This document shows, piece after piece, positions 1-8,547 of a stretch of 16,496 nucleotides of DNA. The position numbers and the translations under genes were made by a program. Source of the DNA: Palsa-1400 sp036008545 (lineage in GTDB: Bacteria; Verrucomicrobiota; Verrucomicrobiia; Limisphaerales; Palsa-1400). A model generated the notes under the pieces. It saw only the letters and a list, made by a program, of their open reading frames with translations. It was not told the origin of the DNA and ran no database searches. Each line of letters opens with the position of its first letter. Position 1 is the first letter of the stretch. The stretch covers positions 1 to 16,496 of the forward strand of contig DASYNM010000526.1 of the NCBI GenBank assembly GCA_036008545.1. The letters are read 5' to 3'.

Positions 1-1
1 G

Positions 2-1252
2 GTCGGCCTCATAGGCTGCGGCTGGTATGGCAAATCCGACCTCTGCCGCCTCATTCAGGTCTCGCCCGTCGAGGTCGTGTCTCTTTGCGACGTGGACAAG
101 CACATGCTTGCAGGAGCGGTCGATCTTATCAGCCAGCGACAGAAGTCCAAAAAACGACCTGCCATCTACAATGACTACCGCGAGATGCTCGCTGCAAAGA
201 AGCTAGACATCGTGCTTGTGGGTTCGCCCGATCATTGGCATGCGCTGCACTGCATTGCCGCTATTGAGTCTGGCGCCGATGTGTATTGCCAGAAGCCAAT
301 TAGCCGGGACGTTCGAGAGGGCCAGGCCATGCTCGCCGCCGCCCGGAAACATCAACGCGTGGTCCAGATCGGTACCCAGCGCAAAAGCACACCGCATCTG
401 ATCGACGCCCGCAAGCAAGTCGTTGAAGCGGGGTTGCTCGGAAAAGTAGGCCACGTGGACTTGTGCTGTTACTTTCACATGCGCGCGAATGGCAATCCGC
501 CTGAACAACCCGTGCCTGACTTTCTTGACTACGAGATGTGGACCGGGCCCGCGCCCTTGCGCCCTTACGACGGCCTGCCCCACAAACGCTGGTGGCGCAC
601 ATTCATGGAATACGGAAACGGCATCATGGGCGACATGTGCGTTCACATGTTCGATACGGCTCGCTGGATGCTCCACCTCGGCTGGCCCAATCGCATTAGT
701 TCGGCGGGCGGCATCTTCGTGGAAAAGGGAGGCAAGTCGAATATTACTGACACGCAGACCGCGACTTTCGAATACGACGACTTCGACATTGTGTGGCAAC
801 ATCGCACCTGGGGCACGCCGCCGGACCCAGACTATCCGTGGGCGCTGTTTATTTACGGCGAAAAAGGAACCCTAAAGGCCAGCACGATGCGGGCGGACTT
901 TATTCCAATCGACCCCAGTGCAAAGCCCCTTCACTTCGAATGCCTCTACGAGCGCGAGCAATATCCTGAGGACGTGAACGAACCGGAAATCGAGCTTAAT
1001 GCCGCTCCGGCAACCCGCCAGCACATGAAGGACTTCCTGGCCGCTGTCGCCACCCGCGGTAGGCCCGTGGCCGACATCGAAGAAGGTCATATTTCGACCG
1101 CTTCCTGTATTCTCGCCAACAACGCCATGAAGCTGGGCCGGCCTTTGATTTGGGACCACGCAAAAGCCGAGGTGAAGGGGGACGAAGAAGCCAACGGCCT
1201 CCTCAAGCGGCCGTACCGCAGTCCTTGGATACATCCGGCCGGCGTGGTCTGA
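2..1252 (+). CDS. Gfo/Idh/MocA family oxidoreductase (5' end outside window)
   Basis: NAD(P)-dependent oxidoreductase of the Gfo/Idh/MocA family, which acts on sugars, inositols or related polyols. The reading frame is open to the left edge: translation from base 2 begins VGLIGCGWYG, the glycine-rich Rossmann nucleotide-binding loop, so the true start lies upstream and the GTG at 77 is internal. Counting from base 2 (416 residues seen), the family motif normally written EKP appears as QKP with the conserved lysine near residue 98. A GNGIMGDMCVHMFD stretch near residues 205-218 carries the Asp/His residues expected at the substrate site. The C-terminal half is the usual mixed alpha/beta domain and the length is normal for the PVC-type branch. 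It converges on the minus-strand glycosidase-like genes, which fits sugar metabolism. The substrate cannot be read from sequence. Any export signal would lie outside the window. Confidence 0.93.
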   Translation, partial: VGLIGCGWYGKSDLCRLIQVSPVEVVSLCDVDKHMLAGAVDLISQRQKSKKRPAIYNDYREMLAAKKLDIVLVGSPDHWHALHCIAAIESGADVYCQKPISRDVREGQAMLAAARKHQRVVQIGTQRKSTPHLIDARKQVVEAGLLGKVGHVDLCCYFHMRANGNPPEQPVPDFLDYEMWTGPAPLRPYDGLPHKRWWRTFMEYGNGIMGDMCVHMFDTARWMLHLGWPNRISSAGGIFVEKGGKSNITDTQTATFEYDDFDIVWQHRTWGTPPDPDYPWALFIYGEKGTLKASTMRADFIPIDPSAKPLHFECLYEREQYPEDVNEPEIELNAAPATRQHMKDFLAAVATRGRPVADIEEGHISTASCILANNAMKLGRPLIWDHAKAEVKGDEEANGLLKRPYRSPWIHPAGVV

Positions 1253-1442
1253 AGTTCGGCAATGCCTTTTGGGCGCTTTCCTGAGTTGATTTGTCGCCAC
1301 GCGGCCGCAATGTGCGCAAAAGGCGCTTGGGATGGGTGGTGCAAGGGCATGGCGAGGGGGCCGTGGCCGGCGTTTAGGCAGATTCCGGCTTGGTGACTAG
1401 CCCCAAATCCTTGCCGCATCGCGCCTCGACATAGGTGGCCCG

Positions 1443-1661
1443 TCAAAATGTTTGATTGAGCTTTTTAAGGGATGGTAATAGTTCAGAGTGCGCGACTAGG
1501 CTGCGATAGTCGTACTTGAGCAAACCGTCGAAGGATTGCGCGCTGGCTGTTCCAACAACCAGGAAGGAGAGGCTGAGCGGCACGAATCCTGTTTTCAGAA
1601 GGCTCTTGCGGTGCTTGCATCTGACGTTTTCATGGATAGACCAGGCGAAGGAAGAAGGCAT
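1443..1661 (-). pseudogene. Short secreted-protein fragment, possible 5' remnant of a glycosidase-type gene
   Basis: A 72-codon frame begins at an ATG preceded by GGAG about eight bases upstream. It encodes a basic stretch, a hydrophobic core (FVPLSLSFLVVGTASAQ) and a signal-peptidase-like site after ASA. The next residues, YDYRSLVAHSELL, resemble the start of large secreted GH95/DUF5703-type proteins of Verrucomicrobia and Planctomycetes, which open with a D-Y-x-S-L-V-x-x-x-x-L stretch (recalled, not searched). The frame then stops after LKKLNQTF, and no continuation is visible in the other minus-strand frames down to 1253. It may be a gene start cut off by a deletion or a small secreted protein. 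It lies about 170 bases downstream of the six-hairpin gene on the same strand. I see no other feature in 1253-1442 or 1662-1828. Confidence 0.4.
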
Positions 1662-1828
1662 GGGTATCGCTCCGGAAATCGCACGGGTTCCCGTAGGCGG
1701 GATTTTTGTCCGATTGCGTCGTAATTGGCACGTTCGTCGCAATTGTTTTGCTGGGAACGCGCCGGGAACGCCCAGCGGAAGGCACCGTTGATGTAGAGAT
1801 TGCATGCGATAACGCGGCCTAAACTCAA

Positions 1829-4765
1829 CTAAAGTCCGCCTTGCACGACGGAATACGTGTGCCCGGCCTCGGTTGGGAACACAAGGCATTCGCCGTTCGT
1901 CGTGTTTATCTCAAATGCAACGAGTTCCTTTTTCCCTTGTTGATGCACGGCGACGATTTTGCCCGGCCATGGATTCATCAACTGACAGGGGATGCTGCGC
2001 CGCGATTTGATTTCAACATGGTAGATTCCACTGGCGTTACGACAGGCAGAAACCAAAAAGCCGCTGCGGGCCTGAAAGTTGTGAAACGCCACTTCCGACG
2101 AAGGCGCCACCGCCGGAAACAGGTGAATGCGCCCGCCACGGCTGTTGAGCAGCGTTTCAGCATCGCCGCCAATGCCCGCTCCGCCGCCAAAACCGCCGCC
2201 TCCGCGCCAACGATCATTGGCGCCCGCCGCCACGCCCAGAAGCGTCAGCGCTTCACCCGAGCTGGACGCGTGCGGCGTCATGCGCACGGTGCGGAGCATC
2301 ATTTCCCGTTGTTCCGCCGGAGAATCCAGATTAATTTCGTCGGCCAGCGTCGTGATGTAGGAACTGACTTCATTCTGATGGTCGCGCGGATCGCGTCGCG
2401 GCTCCAGGCCGGGGAGTTCTCCAAAAATCGGCCCATTGGTTTCTTGCCAGACAGGGTAAGGAGCGAGCTGCTCGGCAACCTGCCGCCATTGTTCCCGCAA
2501 ATCCGCGTCCTCTCCCAGCAATTCCGCCGCTTCGGCCGCTTTGTTAAGTCCCCATCGGAACAAGCAGAGGGAGCTTACCACGTCTTCGTTCCGAGCGAAT
2601 TTCGGATATATGCCCCAGCGCTCTTCCTCCATGGACGGGATGATATGATAATACCCATCGTCCCTCTTTTTAGCGTATGCCGAGTAAAAGAGGGCCATCT
2701 GTTTCAGCATCGGATAGCATTCCTGGCGGAGAAAATTGGTGTCTCCGCCATAATCCCATTCGTCCCAAGCGGGGCGGATAATCTCGGCCATCGTGCCGAG
2801 GCAGAGTTCAAGCGCGATAGTGGTGTGGACGTATTTGTCCGGTTTGATCGGAGGCAGGTAGCCATGCGTAATCAACATGCCCGGCATGCCAAAGCGGTCA
2901 CGGGCGTTCTCCTGGCCGCCAGGAGTCCAGTATTCCACAATTTGCTTCCACATGTCCTCGCTGTCTCCCCAGTTGTGAACAAAACGCGAGGTGCAAAAAA
3001 TCTCGTTGTAGCATGGTGCGCCGTCGAAATCCTGGAAATCGCGCTCCGGGAGCGCATACGACGCACTGCACTCGAGCTGCCGCATGTCCGTCTTTGTGCC
3101 GCCACCGTGGCTGTCGGTCCAACTTTGGTATATGTCGTGAATATTATCGCTGCACGCCGTGCCGGTTTCGCCATAGAATACGCGCCCATTCTCACGCTCA
3201 TTGTAAAACGCATTCCACCATTGGTTATTGGCCTGCACGACTCCATCAAATCCGCTTGCTTCCGCCGCTGCCAAACGCTTTTTGGCGATGGCAATCAAGT
3301 CCGGTCCATCCATCGTCGTGACGACAGTGACCAGTGCCTCCAATTTTCCGTCGCGGTCCGGGGTGAAAGTTGCGGTGGCGGCGGCGCCCGGCGCATCAGC
3401 AATGGATGGCCGCGGCACGCCAAACCAATCCCAAGGCATCGGCGAGTTTGCCGGCGGCGTGCCCAAGCCGGTTTTGCCTTCCACTGAATCCAGTTTGACT
3501 TTTCCTGGGGTGTTAACGACGCCCATCAGCACATATTCAAAGCCGTGTGGGAAAGTCTTTTCGGCGGGCATTTTTTGGCGAATCCAAAAATAACGGCCGG
3601 ATTTCCCACTGGTGGGCGGGTCAATCGGCCCGTTGAAAGCCTTGTCTTTTTCCGCCGCCGGATTGGTGTAACGCTTGGCGTCCGCGGTCATGTAAGTCAT
3701 GTGCGAGGTATCTCGATTTCGATACAATCGGAGCCAAATGGGCGTGGTGATTCCGCTGAAACTGCCGCGAATGGCATAAACGTCATTCGTCATTTCGAGC
3801 GCGTATTCGATATGGGCCTCGGCGTTGCCATTAGTGACGTTCAAACTCGTGACGCCGCTGGCGCAGCTTTGCGTCACATGCGGGGCGGCGGCGCCGGTCA
3901 GCGGATCGATTCCCAAAATAATCTGTCCCACCGGCTTCAGGCACGGAAACGCATAGCGCATGGGGTAACGATAGGGATCCACGGAACCGCCTTCCTTGCG
4001 CAGCCAGCCCAGGTCAAGTGGCCGCAAGGAATTGCCCGGCCTCCTGGATATTTCCGGATATGCGTCCTCCAACAACAGCCGATTAAGACGCCGCACCTCC
4101 GCTCCCTGTGGATTGCTCTTTAGCAATTTGTCCGTTTCAGGGCGCAGCACAATGCTTTGAAAGGGCTTTTCGCTGTAAAGCGATGGCCCGTCAAGAATAA
4201 CATTAAAGTCGGCCACCAGATTGGTCAGCAGGACGCGTCCGGCCAAGTAGGGACGGGTCGCCTGATAAGCGGCCAGGGAATCTTTGGTTTTGTCATTCAA
4301 TCGCGTGTTCAAATAGGCGGACACAGCATCGGAGTTCGCCGCAAGTTTATTTGCCAAGGAAGGCAAATCGGTAATGTCAACAACGGCAAACGTCGTCGAA
4401 TCAATTTCCTTTACGCCCGCGTAATCCTTGTTGAGCGGCGAAAAGGCGCCCTCGGTCATTTCCTGCAAAGTTGGGGCGTGAAACTCATGCAAGCGCCGGT
4501 CCCATACGTTGTTCTTGTTCAAACTGATCGTAATCCGGTTCGGCGGCCCCCAAACGACGGTGTGCATCTTCAAGTTATTGATGCTCAGGCCGGAACGGCT
4601 GGTGGGATTAGTCGGATTGAGCGTGGTTTCCAGCGTCACCGTCTGCGCGGCCTGCCACAACGGGATTTCACGCTCCCACGGAAGCGTTTGGGCATTTATT
4701 GTCGCAATTGTCAGGACAACGCTCGCCGCCCAAAAAACCGACCTTGCGGATATTTTCGGAATCAT
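1829..4765 (-). CDS. Secreted six-hairpin glycosidase-like protein (GH95/GH65-like fold)
   Basis: Large exported protein of 978 residues, probably a glycoside hydrolase with an (alpha/alpha)6 core. The chosen ATG gives a signal peptide (MIPKISARSVFWAASVVLTIATINA, cleavage near residue 25). A longer frame to 4858 would overlap the upstream gene by 74 bases and bury the signal, so it was not used. The N-terminal part, with PPNRITISLNKNNVWDRR, resembles the beta-sandwich domain of GH95-like enzymes. The middle holds the aromatic, Asp/Glu-rich helical barrel (WTDSHGGG, FDGAPCYNE, HGYLPP, DEWDYGGD, IIPSMEEE). Near residues 877-886 GGRIHLFPAV marks the typical start of the C-terminal sandwich. A glycine-rich insertion (about 854-868) lies just before it. 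Catalytic residues and substrate cannot be assigned. The start lies 19 bases after the stop of the upstream gene, so the two are probably one transcript. Confidence 0.8.
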   Translation of the reverse strand: MIPKISARSVFWAASVVLTIATINAQTLPWEREIPLWQAAQTVTLETTLNPTNPTSRSGLSINNLKMHTVVWGPPNRITISLNKNNVWDRRLHEFHAPTLQEMTEGAFSPLNKDYAGVKEIDSTTFAVVDITDLPSLANKLAANSDAVSAYLNTRLNDKTKDSLAAYQATRPYLAGRVLLTNLVADFNVILDGPSLYSEKPFQSIVLRPETDKLLKSNPQGAEVRRLNRLLLEDAYPEISRRPGNSLRPLDLGWLRKEGGSVDPYRYPMRYAFPCLKPVGQIILGIDPLTGAAAPHVTQSCASGVTSLNVTNGNAEAHIEYALEMTNDVYAIRGSFSGITTPIWLRLYRNRDTSHMTYMTADAKRYTNPAAEKDKAFNGPIDPPTSGKSGRYFWIRQKMPAEKTFPHGFEYVLMGVVNTPGKVKLDSVEGKTGLGTPPANSPMPWDWFGVPRPSIADAPGAAATATFTPDRDGKLEALVTVVTTMDGPDLIAIAKKRLAAAEASGFDGVVQANNQWWNAFYNERENGRVFYGETGTACSDNIHDIYQSWTDSHGGGTKTDMRQLECSASYALPERDFQDFDGAPCYNEIFCTSRFVHNWGDSEDMWKQIVEYWTPGGQENARDRFGMPGMLITHGYLPPIKPDKYVHTTIALELCLGTMAEIIRPAWDEWDYGGDTNFLRQECYPMLKQMALFYSAYAKKRDDGYYHIIPSMEEERWGIYPKFARNEDVVSSLCLFRWGLNKAAEAAELLGEDADLREQWRQVAEQLAPYPVWQETNGPIFGELPGLEPRRDPRDHQNEVSSYITTLADEINLDSPAEQREMMLRTVRMTPHASSSGEALTLLGVAAGANDRWRGGGGFGGGAGIGGDAETLLNSRGGRIHLFPAVAPSSEVAFHNFQARSGFLVSACRNASGIYHVEIKSRRSIPCQLMNPWPGKIVAVHQQGKKELVAFEINTTNGECLVFPTEAGHTYSVVQGGL

Positions 4766-4784
4766 GTTTCCGGCCCAGTGGTCG

Positions 4785-6065
4785 TCAGTTTCCCGCGGGT
4801 TTTTTCCCGAACGCTTGCACGGCGTCGGCCGCCCAAACCGCGCGAATCGCCTCTTCATCGCCTAGTCCCGTGGGAACGGCGGCGCTTGGATCGTTGGCAA
4901 AGTACCACCGGGTGTCCGGTGATCTTGCAGTCCGGCTTCCGGGCATTTCAAGCCAGCCGTTGGTGTCGGTGCTGCGCACCCAGTTCCAGGCGTATTGCAG
5001 CCAGTTGGAACGATACTCCCTGCTTTGGTGCGCGAACCAGGTGATTTCGTCATAGCCCCACACCCAGTTGAATTGGCCTTTTGTATTCGGTAGTCCCGGA
5101 TGGCTGCTGACCCCGTAATTGTCAAATTCCACAAAGTAAGGCAAGTGGTCGCAATTCCAGCCGCTAAACGTTTTGCCGCCTTTGCTCTTGTTGTAGAGGC
5201 CGTCTGAAAACCCGAGCTTCAAAATCGCCTCTGTTGGTTTCTCCGGCGTTTCCATGATGCGCAGCGGAAACGCGTTGAAATCCAGCAGCGGATTTCCATC
5301 ATGCATGAGACCACCGGTGGGAACGTGGCCGTCGCAAATGACCATGCGCCGGCGGGCGTGCTTTGCCGCGTAGTCACGCACCATGCCAAGCAGATGAGCC
5401 CAATGATCATTGTTCGGGTCGTTCCGGTTCATGATTTCGACTTGACCGAAGTGAATGCCCTCGCAGCCCGCATCGATGTAGGACACGGCCTGGTAATAAA
5501 ACCACAGTTGAGTTTCCAGCCGACTTTCGTCGGGCACTTGCGCGCCGCGCCCCATGGCCCGCCGCTGGCCTTCGGGATAGATTATGTCGTCAAATCGAAA
5601 GTTCCGCCGCTCTACCGGCAGCCCAAACGCGGTGAAAACCCAATCGGGGATGGCAATTTGATTGATCTTAGGCGTGACTGTTTCGAAGACGCACGCTTCC
5701 AGCACGATGTCCGGATCGGCCGCCCGCACGCGCGGAACCGCCTCGCGCGCGCGCTGCAGATTGTTTGTGAAATCGTTCTCCGCATTCCACAAACATAGTG
5801 CGCGGCCAATATATTTCGCGCCAATCTGTTTGATCATGCGGATGTTGTCATCGAGATCGCCCCGTCCATGGAGCACCCCCTCCATCGTAATCGACCGCGA
5901 CAGGTAGTTGTCGAGGGTCTGGCGAGAAATGATCCGATCGAATTCGAACCCGCCCGGACGCGAAACGGAATTGGTTTCAGCCGCGGGCGCAAACGGATTG
6001 GCGCACAACAATCCGAGAAGCGACAACGCGAGGATTCTCCTCAACGACGAGTTTATCATAGGCAT
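4785..6065 (-). CDS. Secreted protein of unknown function, probable TIM-barrel glycosidase-like
   Basis: A 426-residue exported protein. The ATG at 6065 begins MPMINSS and leads into a signal peptide (RRILALSLLGLLCANPFAPAAE). An in-frame TTG nine bases upstream and a second ATG six bases downstream are alternatives, and none has a clear Shine-Dalgarno. The body suggests a (beta/alpha)8 fold by its order of strand-like segments ending in acidic or aromatic residues: IVLEACVFE, GCEGIHFGQVEIMNRND, RRMVICDGHVP, LPYFVEFDNYGVSS, FNWVWGYDEITWF. The HFGQVE and EFDNYG segments are plausible active-site strands. I do not recognise a named family. It starts the minus-strand pair with the six-hairpin gene downstream, which supports a role in breaking down a polysaccharide or glycoconjugate outside the cytoplasm. 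That role is inferred from context. Confidence 0.72.
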   Translation of the reverse strand: MPMINSSLRRILALSLLGLLCANPFAPAAETNSVSRPGGFEFDRIISRQTLDNYLSRSITMEGVLHGRGDLDDNIRMIKQIGAKYIGRALCLWNAENDFTNNLQRAREAVPRVRAADPDIVLEACVFETVTPKINQIAIPDWVFTAFGLPVERRNFRFDDIIYPEGQRRAMGRGAQVPDESRLETQLWFYYQAVSYIDAGCEGIHFGQVEIMNRNDPNNDHWAHLLGMVRDYAAKHARRRMVICDGHVPTGGLMHDGNPLLDFNAFPLRIMETPEKPTEAILKLGFSDGLYNKSKGGKTFSGWNCDHLPYFVEFDNYGVSSHPGLPNTKGQFNWVWGYDEITWFAHQSREYRSNWLQYAWNWVRSTDTNGWLEMPGSRTARSPDTRWYFANDPSAAVPTGLGDEEAIRAVWAADAVQAFGKKPAGN

Positions 6066-6320
6066 CCGGGACAATGAATTTCACTTGAAACGTCGCGGAC
6101 CCGAAACCTGGACGCTCCGAAGTAATCTGAGTCAAATGCTGCGACTAGATTAGGACAACGGCGCTGGTGTTTACCATCCCCATTTTAGGGGACTTGTTTC
6201 GCTCTTCGGATTTGTCAGACACCTGCGAAAACCAGGGTCTCAATGGCCCGAGCGCAGGTGCTTCCGTCGGGTCAAGAAACTCTAATGGGTCCGTGGGCCG
6301 GGGTGGTCGTGATATCCGCA

Positions 6321-6908
6321 TTGACCGAAGACGTTTTCGTTGATCCACTTCTGGCCCATGCCACGAATTGGAAGCGCCTTCAGTCTTATATCACCGGATC
6401 CGGTGATCAGGAGCTTTTGCCATGCAATGAATATCTAGCCACGGAGAATCGTATTCTCCGGAGTCAGCTTAAAGGGCGACTGCGCCTCACGGACCCAGAA
6501 CGCCGTAGTCTGGCCGAGATTGGCAAGCATTTCGGCAGGAAAACATCGTCAGAGGTAGCACAGATGGTCCGGCCAGAAACCATCCTGGCCTGGCATCGGT
6601 AGCTGGTGGCCAACAATTCCGACGGTTTCAAGCACCGATCCACTCTTGGGCGTCCGCGCCTGGACCGATGGAACAGGTCGGTGAAAGAGGATTGTTTATC
6701 GAAGATGATCTTGTTTGGCGAAGCCACGCTTCAGCATTTGCTTTCAAACTATGTCAAATACTTTCACCGCGAAAGGAACCACCAAGGGAATGGAAATATG
6801 ATCTTGTTTCCGGCTAATGCGGGTCGAATTGGTGAGTCGTCTGGGGAAATCCGCAGCCGGCAGCGGCCGGGAGGGTTGTTGAAATTTTATTTCCGAGAGG
6901 CTTCATGA
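6321..6908 (+). pseudogene. Degenerate rve-type (IS3/IS481-like) transposase remnant
   Basis: One reading frame carries both ends of an integrase-core transposase but not its middle. The N-terminal segment (DPLLAHATNW, NEYLATENRILRSQLKGRL, then TILAWHR) matches the N-terminal region of a family common in Verrucomicrobia and Acidobacteria. A TAG follows at 6600-6602 where these proteins usually have lysine (HRKLVA). After LVANNSDGFKHRSTLGRPRLD the frame jumps to WNRSVKEDCLSKMILFGEA, the C-terminal part of the catalytic core. About 200 residues, including the first two catalytic aspartates, are therefore missing, while the glutamate of DDE (in SVKED) remains. The end GGLLKFYFREAS followed by TGA is the normal C-terminus. 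No convincing terminal inverted repeats were found. The 255 bases before it hold only a small CCCC-ATTTTA-GGGG palindrome at 6178-6191. The element is dead. Confidence 0.85.
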
Positions 6909-6970
6909 GTCTTTTTGTCCCTACGGGATTTTGGCCGGTTATCATCTAGCCTATTTTACTTTTTCGGACT

Positions 6971-7011
6971 CGGGTTTCAATTTGCGTTATTTGACGGAAA
7001 CCTGAAACCCG
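6971..7011 (-). terminator. Possible terminator overlapping the end of the PmoB-like gene
   Basis: A perfect nine-base inverted repeat, CGGGTTTCA at 6971-6979 and TGAAACCCG at 7003-7011, brackets the TAA stop of the minus-strand gene. The 23-base loop is long and only a weak T-rich stretch follows on the minus strand. It may stop transcription of the membrane cluster or be a chance repeat. Confidence 0.3.
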
Positions 7012-8468
7012 CCGGTTAGGATCTTGGCTGCGGTCTTGGTTTGCACCCAGAGACGGTAAATACCGGGTTTCGGAAAAGCGTAAGGAAATGAGAGTTCGGT
7101 CGAGGCCGCCGTGCAATATTGGTCGAGCGGTTTGTTGGCCAGGAAGCCGGCTTTCTCGCGCTCGGCAAATTGGCGCTGCGAAACCATCGATACTGAGCCA
7201 AGCGGATGCAGGTGGTTGAATATTGTTCCATCCGAATTCTCGATGATCAAATGTCCGTACATCCCCAAGTACGGTTCCAACACCGCTTCCGCGCCGCTAT
7301 CCGTCGTGAGATGGAAAATCAGACGAGTTTCCTGGTTTGCTTCAAATGTGTCCGGAAACCCGCGGCTGAGACGAAATCCCTCGGGGAAATTTATGTGTGA
7401 CTCGACGGAAGGCTGCGAAAGAGAAACGGCGTCATCGGTTTCGGCCAGGGTTTGATTCGCTGCGATACCAGACGGATTGGCTGGTATCGTCAAATCATTC
7501 GTCAGCGTTTGCGTCAAGCCGCTTTCGTGCGTGATGTCCGCATAAAGTTTGTAGTGTCCCGCCGGCAATTCGGGAAGGCGCGTGGTGAATAAGGTGGCGT
7601 CCTTGCCCTCCTGTTGGTGTCGATTGGGATGCAAATGAGCAAAGACTCCGCCATCCGGGTCGCGAATTACGAACAAATGCATCAGGCGGCCGTGATCAGG
7701 AATCAGTGGCGTTGAATCAAGGCGCGATCGAGGAACAAAGGTCAATTCAAGTTCCTGATTTCCGGCGTCATCGGGCTTCAACTCTGTCTGGATCGATTGT
7801 GGCGCATAAAGGCGACGGAAGCGATAATCAGTGTCAACACTATCCCACCAATATTTCCCCAGCCCCAAGGCGGTGCCGACCACGGTCGCGGCGATCACCC
7901 GGCCATACCATCCCCGCCGGCGGCGAAGCGGAGAAATCTCCTGGCCTGGTTCGACTCGGCCTTCTCGAATGGCCGCGCCGACGACCGAAATCAACAGCAC
8001 GACGATGAACGAGCCAACGACTGCGAAGAGAATCGCCAATCCTTTTGTCATCACCAAACGCTGTGTCGCAATCGAATTGAGCGGGACGATGGCCGTGCCA
8101 TCGCCGCGGGGACCTGAAACCTCGACAAATACGCTGTAGGCTCCAGAAGCCATGAGCCATACTTGCGCCGTGAACAGATTCGTTTCTCCCGGGACTAAAG
8201 TTGCCGAATCTGGCGACGGCGAGCCCTTAACCCCAACATCCCAGCGGACCGGGCGAACAGTGACCATCTTGGCCTCACCGGATTCCACGACGACGTGGAT
8301 TTGGGCCAAGCCGGGGACGACTCCCGGAGGTTCAATAGTTACGCGAATGGGATAATTTCCGGCGAGCCCCTGGAAAAAAACGGTCGGACTTCCGACGTGA
8401 GCAGAAGCATTTCCGCACACGCCAAGCCACGCTAAGAACAAAACGATTTTTGTGATTCGCGCGCGCAC
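6987..8468 (-). CDS. PmoB-like exported membrane protein with duplicated HLHP motifs
   Basis: 493 residues from a GTG start. A signal peptide (ITKIVLFLAWLGVCGNASA) should be cut after residue 23, leaving His24 as the mature N-terminus. There follow a beta-rich domain (about 24-135), one membrane helix (about 143-166), a basic loop (LRRRR, 181-185), a second helix (about 190-206) and two C-terminal beta domains. This order of signal, sandwich, two helices and sandwich is that of PmoB/AmoB, where an N-terminal histidine is a copper ligand. The HxH pair of the classical CuB site is not seen; the equivalent stretch appears to read YSVF. The C-terminal domains share a repeat: residues 263-281 and 404-422 both fit [MY]xHL..(D)G..F.HLHP, suggesting duplication and metal binding. 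It lies 79 bases downstream of the PmoC/PmoA-like gene on the same strand. The link to PmoB rests on architecture and context, not on strong sequence identity. Confidence 0.5.
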   Translation of the reverse strand: MRARITKIVLFLAWLGVCGNASAHVGSPTVFFQGLAGNYPIRVTIEPPGVVPGLAQIHVVVESGEAKMVTVRPVRWDVGVKGSPSPDSATLVPGETNLFTAQVWLMASGAYSVFVEVSGPRGDGTAIVPLNSIATQRLVMTKGLAILFAVVGSFIVVLLISVVGAAIREGRVEPGQEISPLRRRRGWYGRVIAATVVGTALGLGKYWWDSVDTDYRFRRLYAPQSIQTELKPDDAGNQELELTFVPRSRLDSTPLIPDHGRLMHLFVIRDPDGGVFAHLHPNRHQQEGKDATLFTTRLPELPAGHYKLYADITHESGLTQTLTNDLTIPANPSGIAANQTLAETDDAVSLSQPSVESHINFPEGFRLSRGFPDTFEANQETRLIFHLTTDSGAEAVLEPYLGMYGHLIIENSDGTIFNHLHPLGSVSMVSQRQFAEREKAGFLANKPLDQYCTAASTELSFPYAFPKPGIYRLWVQTKTAAKILTGGFQVSVK

Positions 8469-8547
8469 GCTTGCTGAATTAGAAAAGGCTCTCGAAGAAT
8501 CGTTTCGTTAAATTCTTGGGAATTCGCATCAAAGCGCTTCCTCATCG

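Noticed and set aside
1689..1706. CCCG-TAGG-CGGG followed by ATTTTT as a plus-strand terminator
   Set aside because: Only a four-pair stem, more than 400 bases after the nearest plus-strand gene.
1841..3487. 548-codon open frame on the plus strand opposite the six-hairpin gene
   Set aside because: Arginine/histidine-rich composition without domains; it mirrors the codon bias of the real minus-strand gene, which has a signal peptide and family motifs.
4157..5044. 295-codon plus-strand frame
   Set aside because: Antisense shadow spanning the junction of two well-supported minus-strand genes; no recognisable motif or ribosome-binding site.
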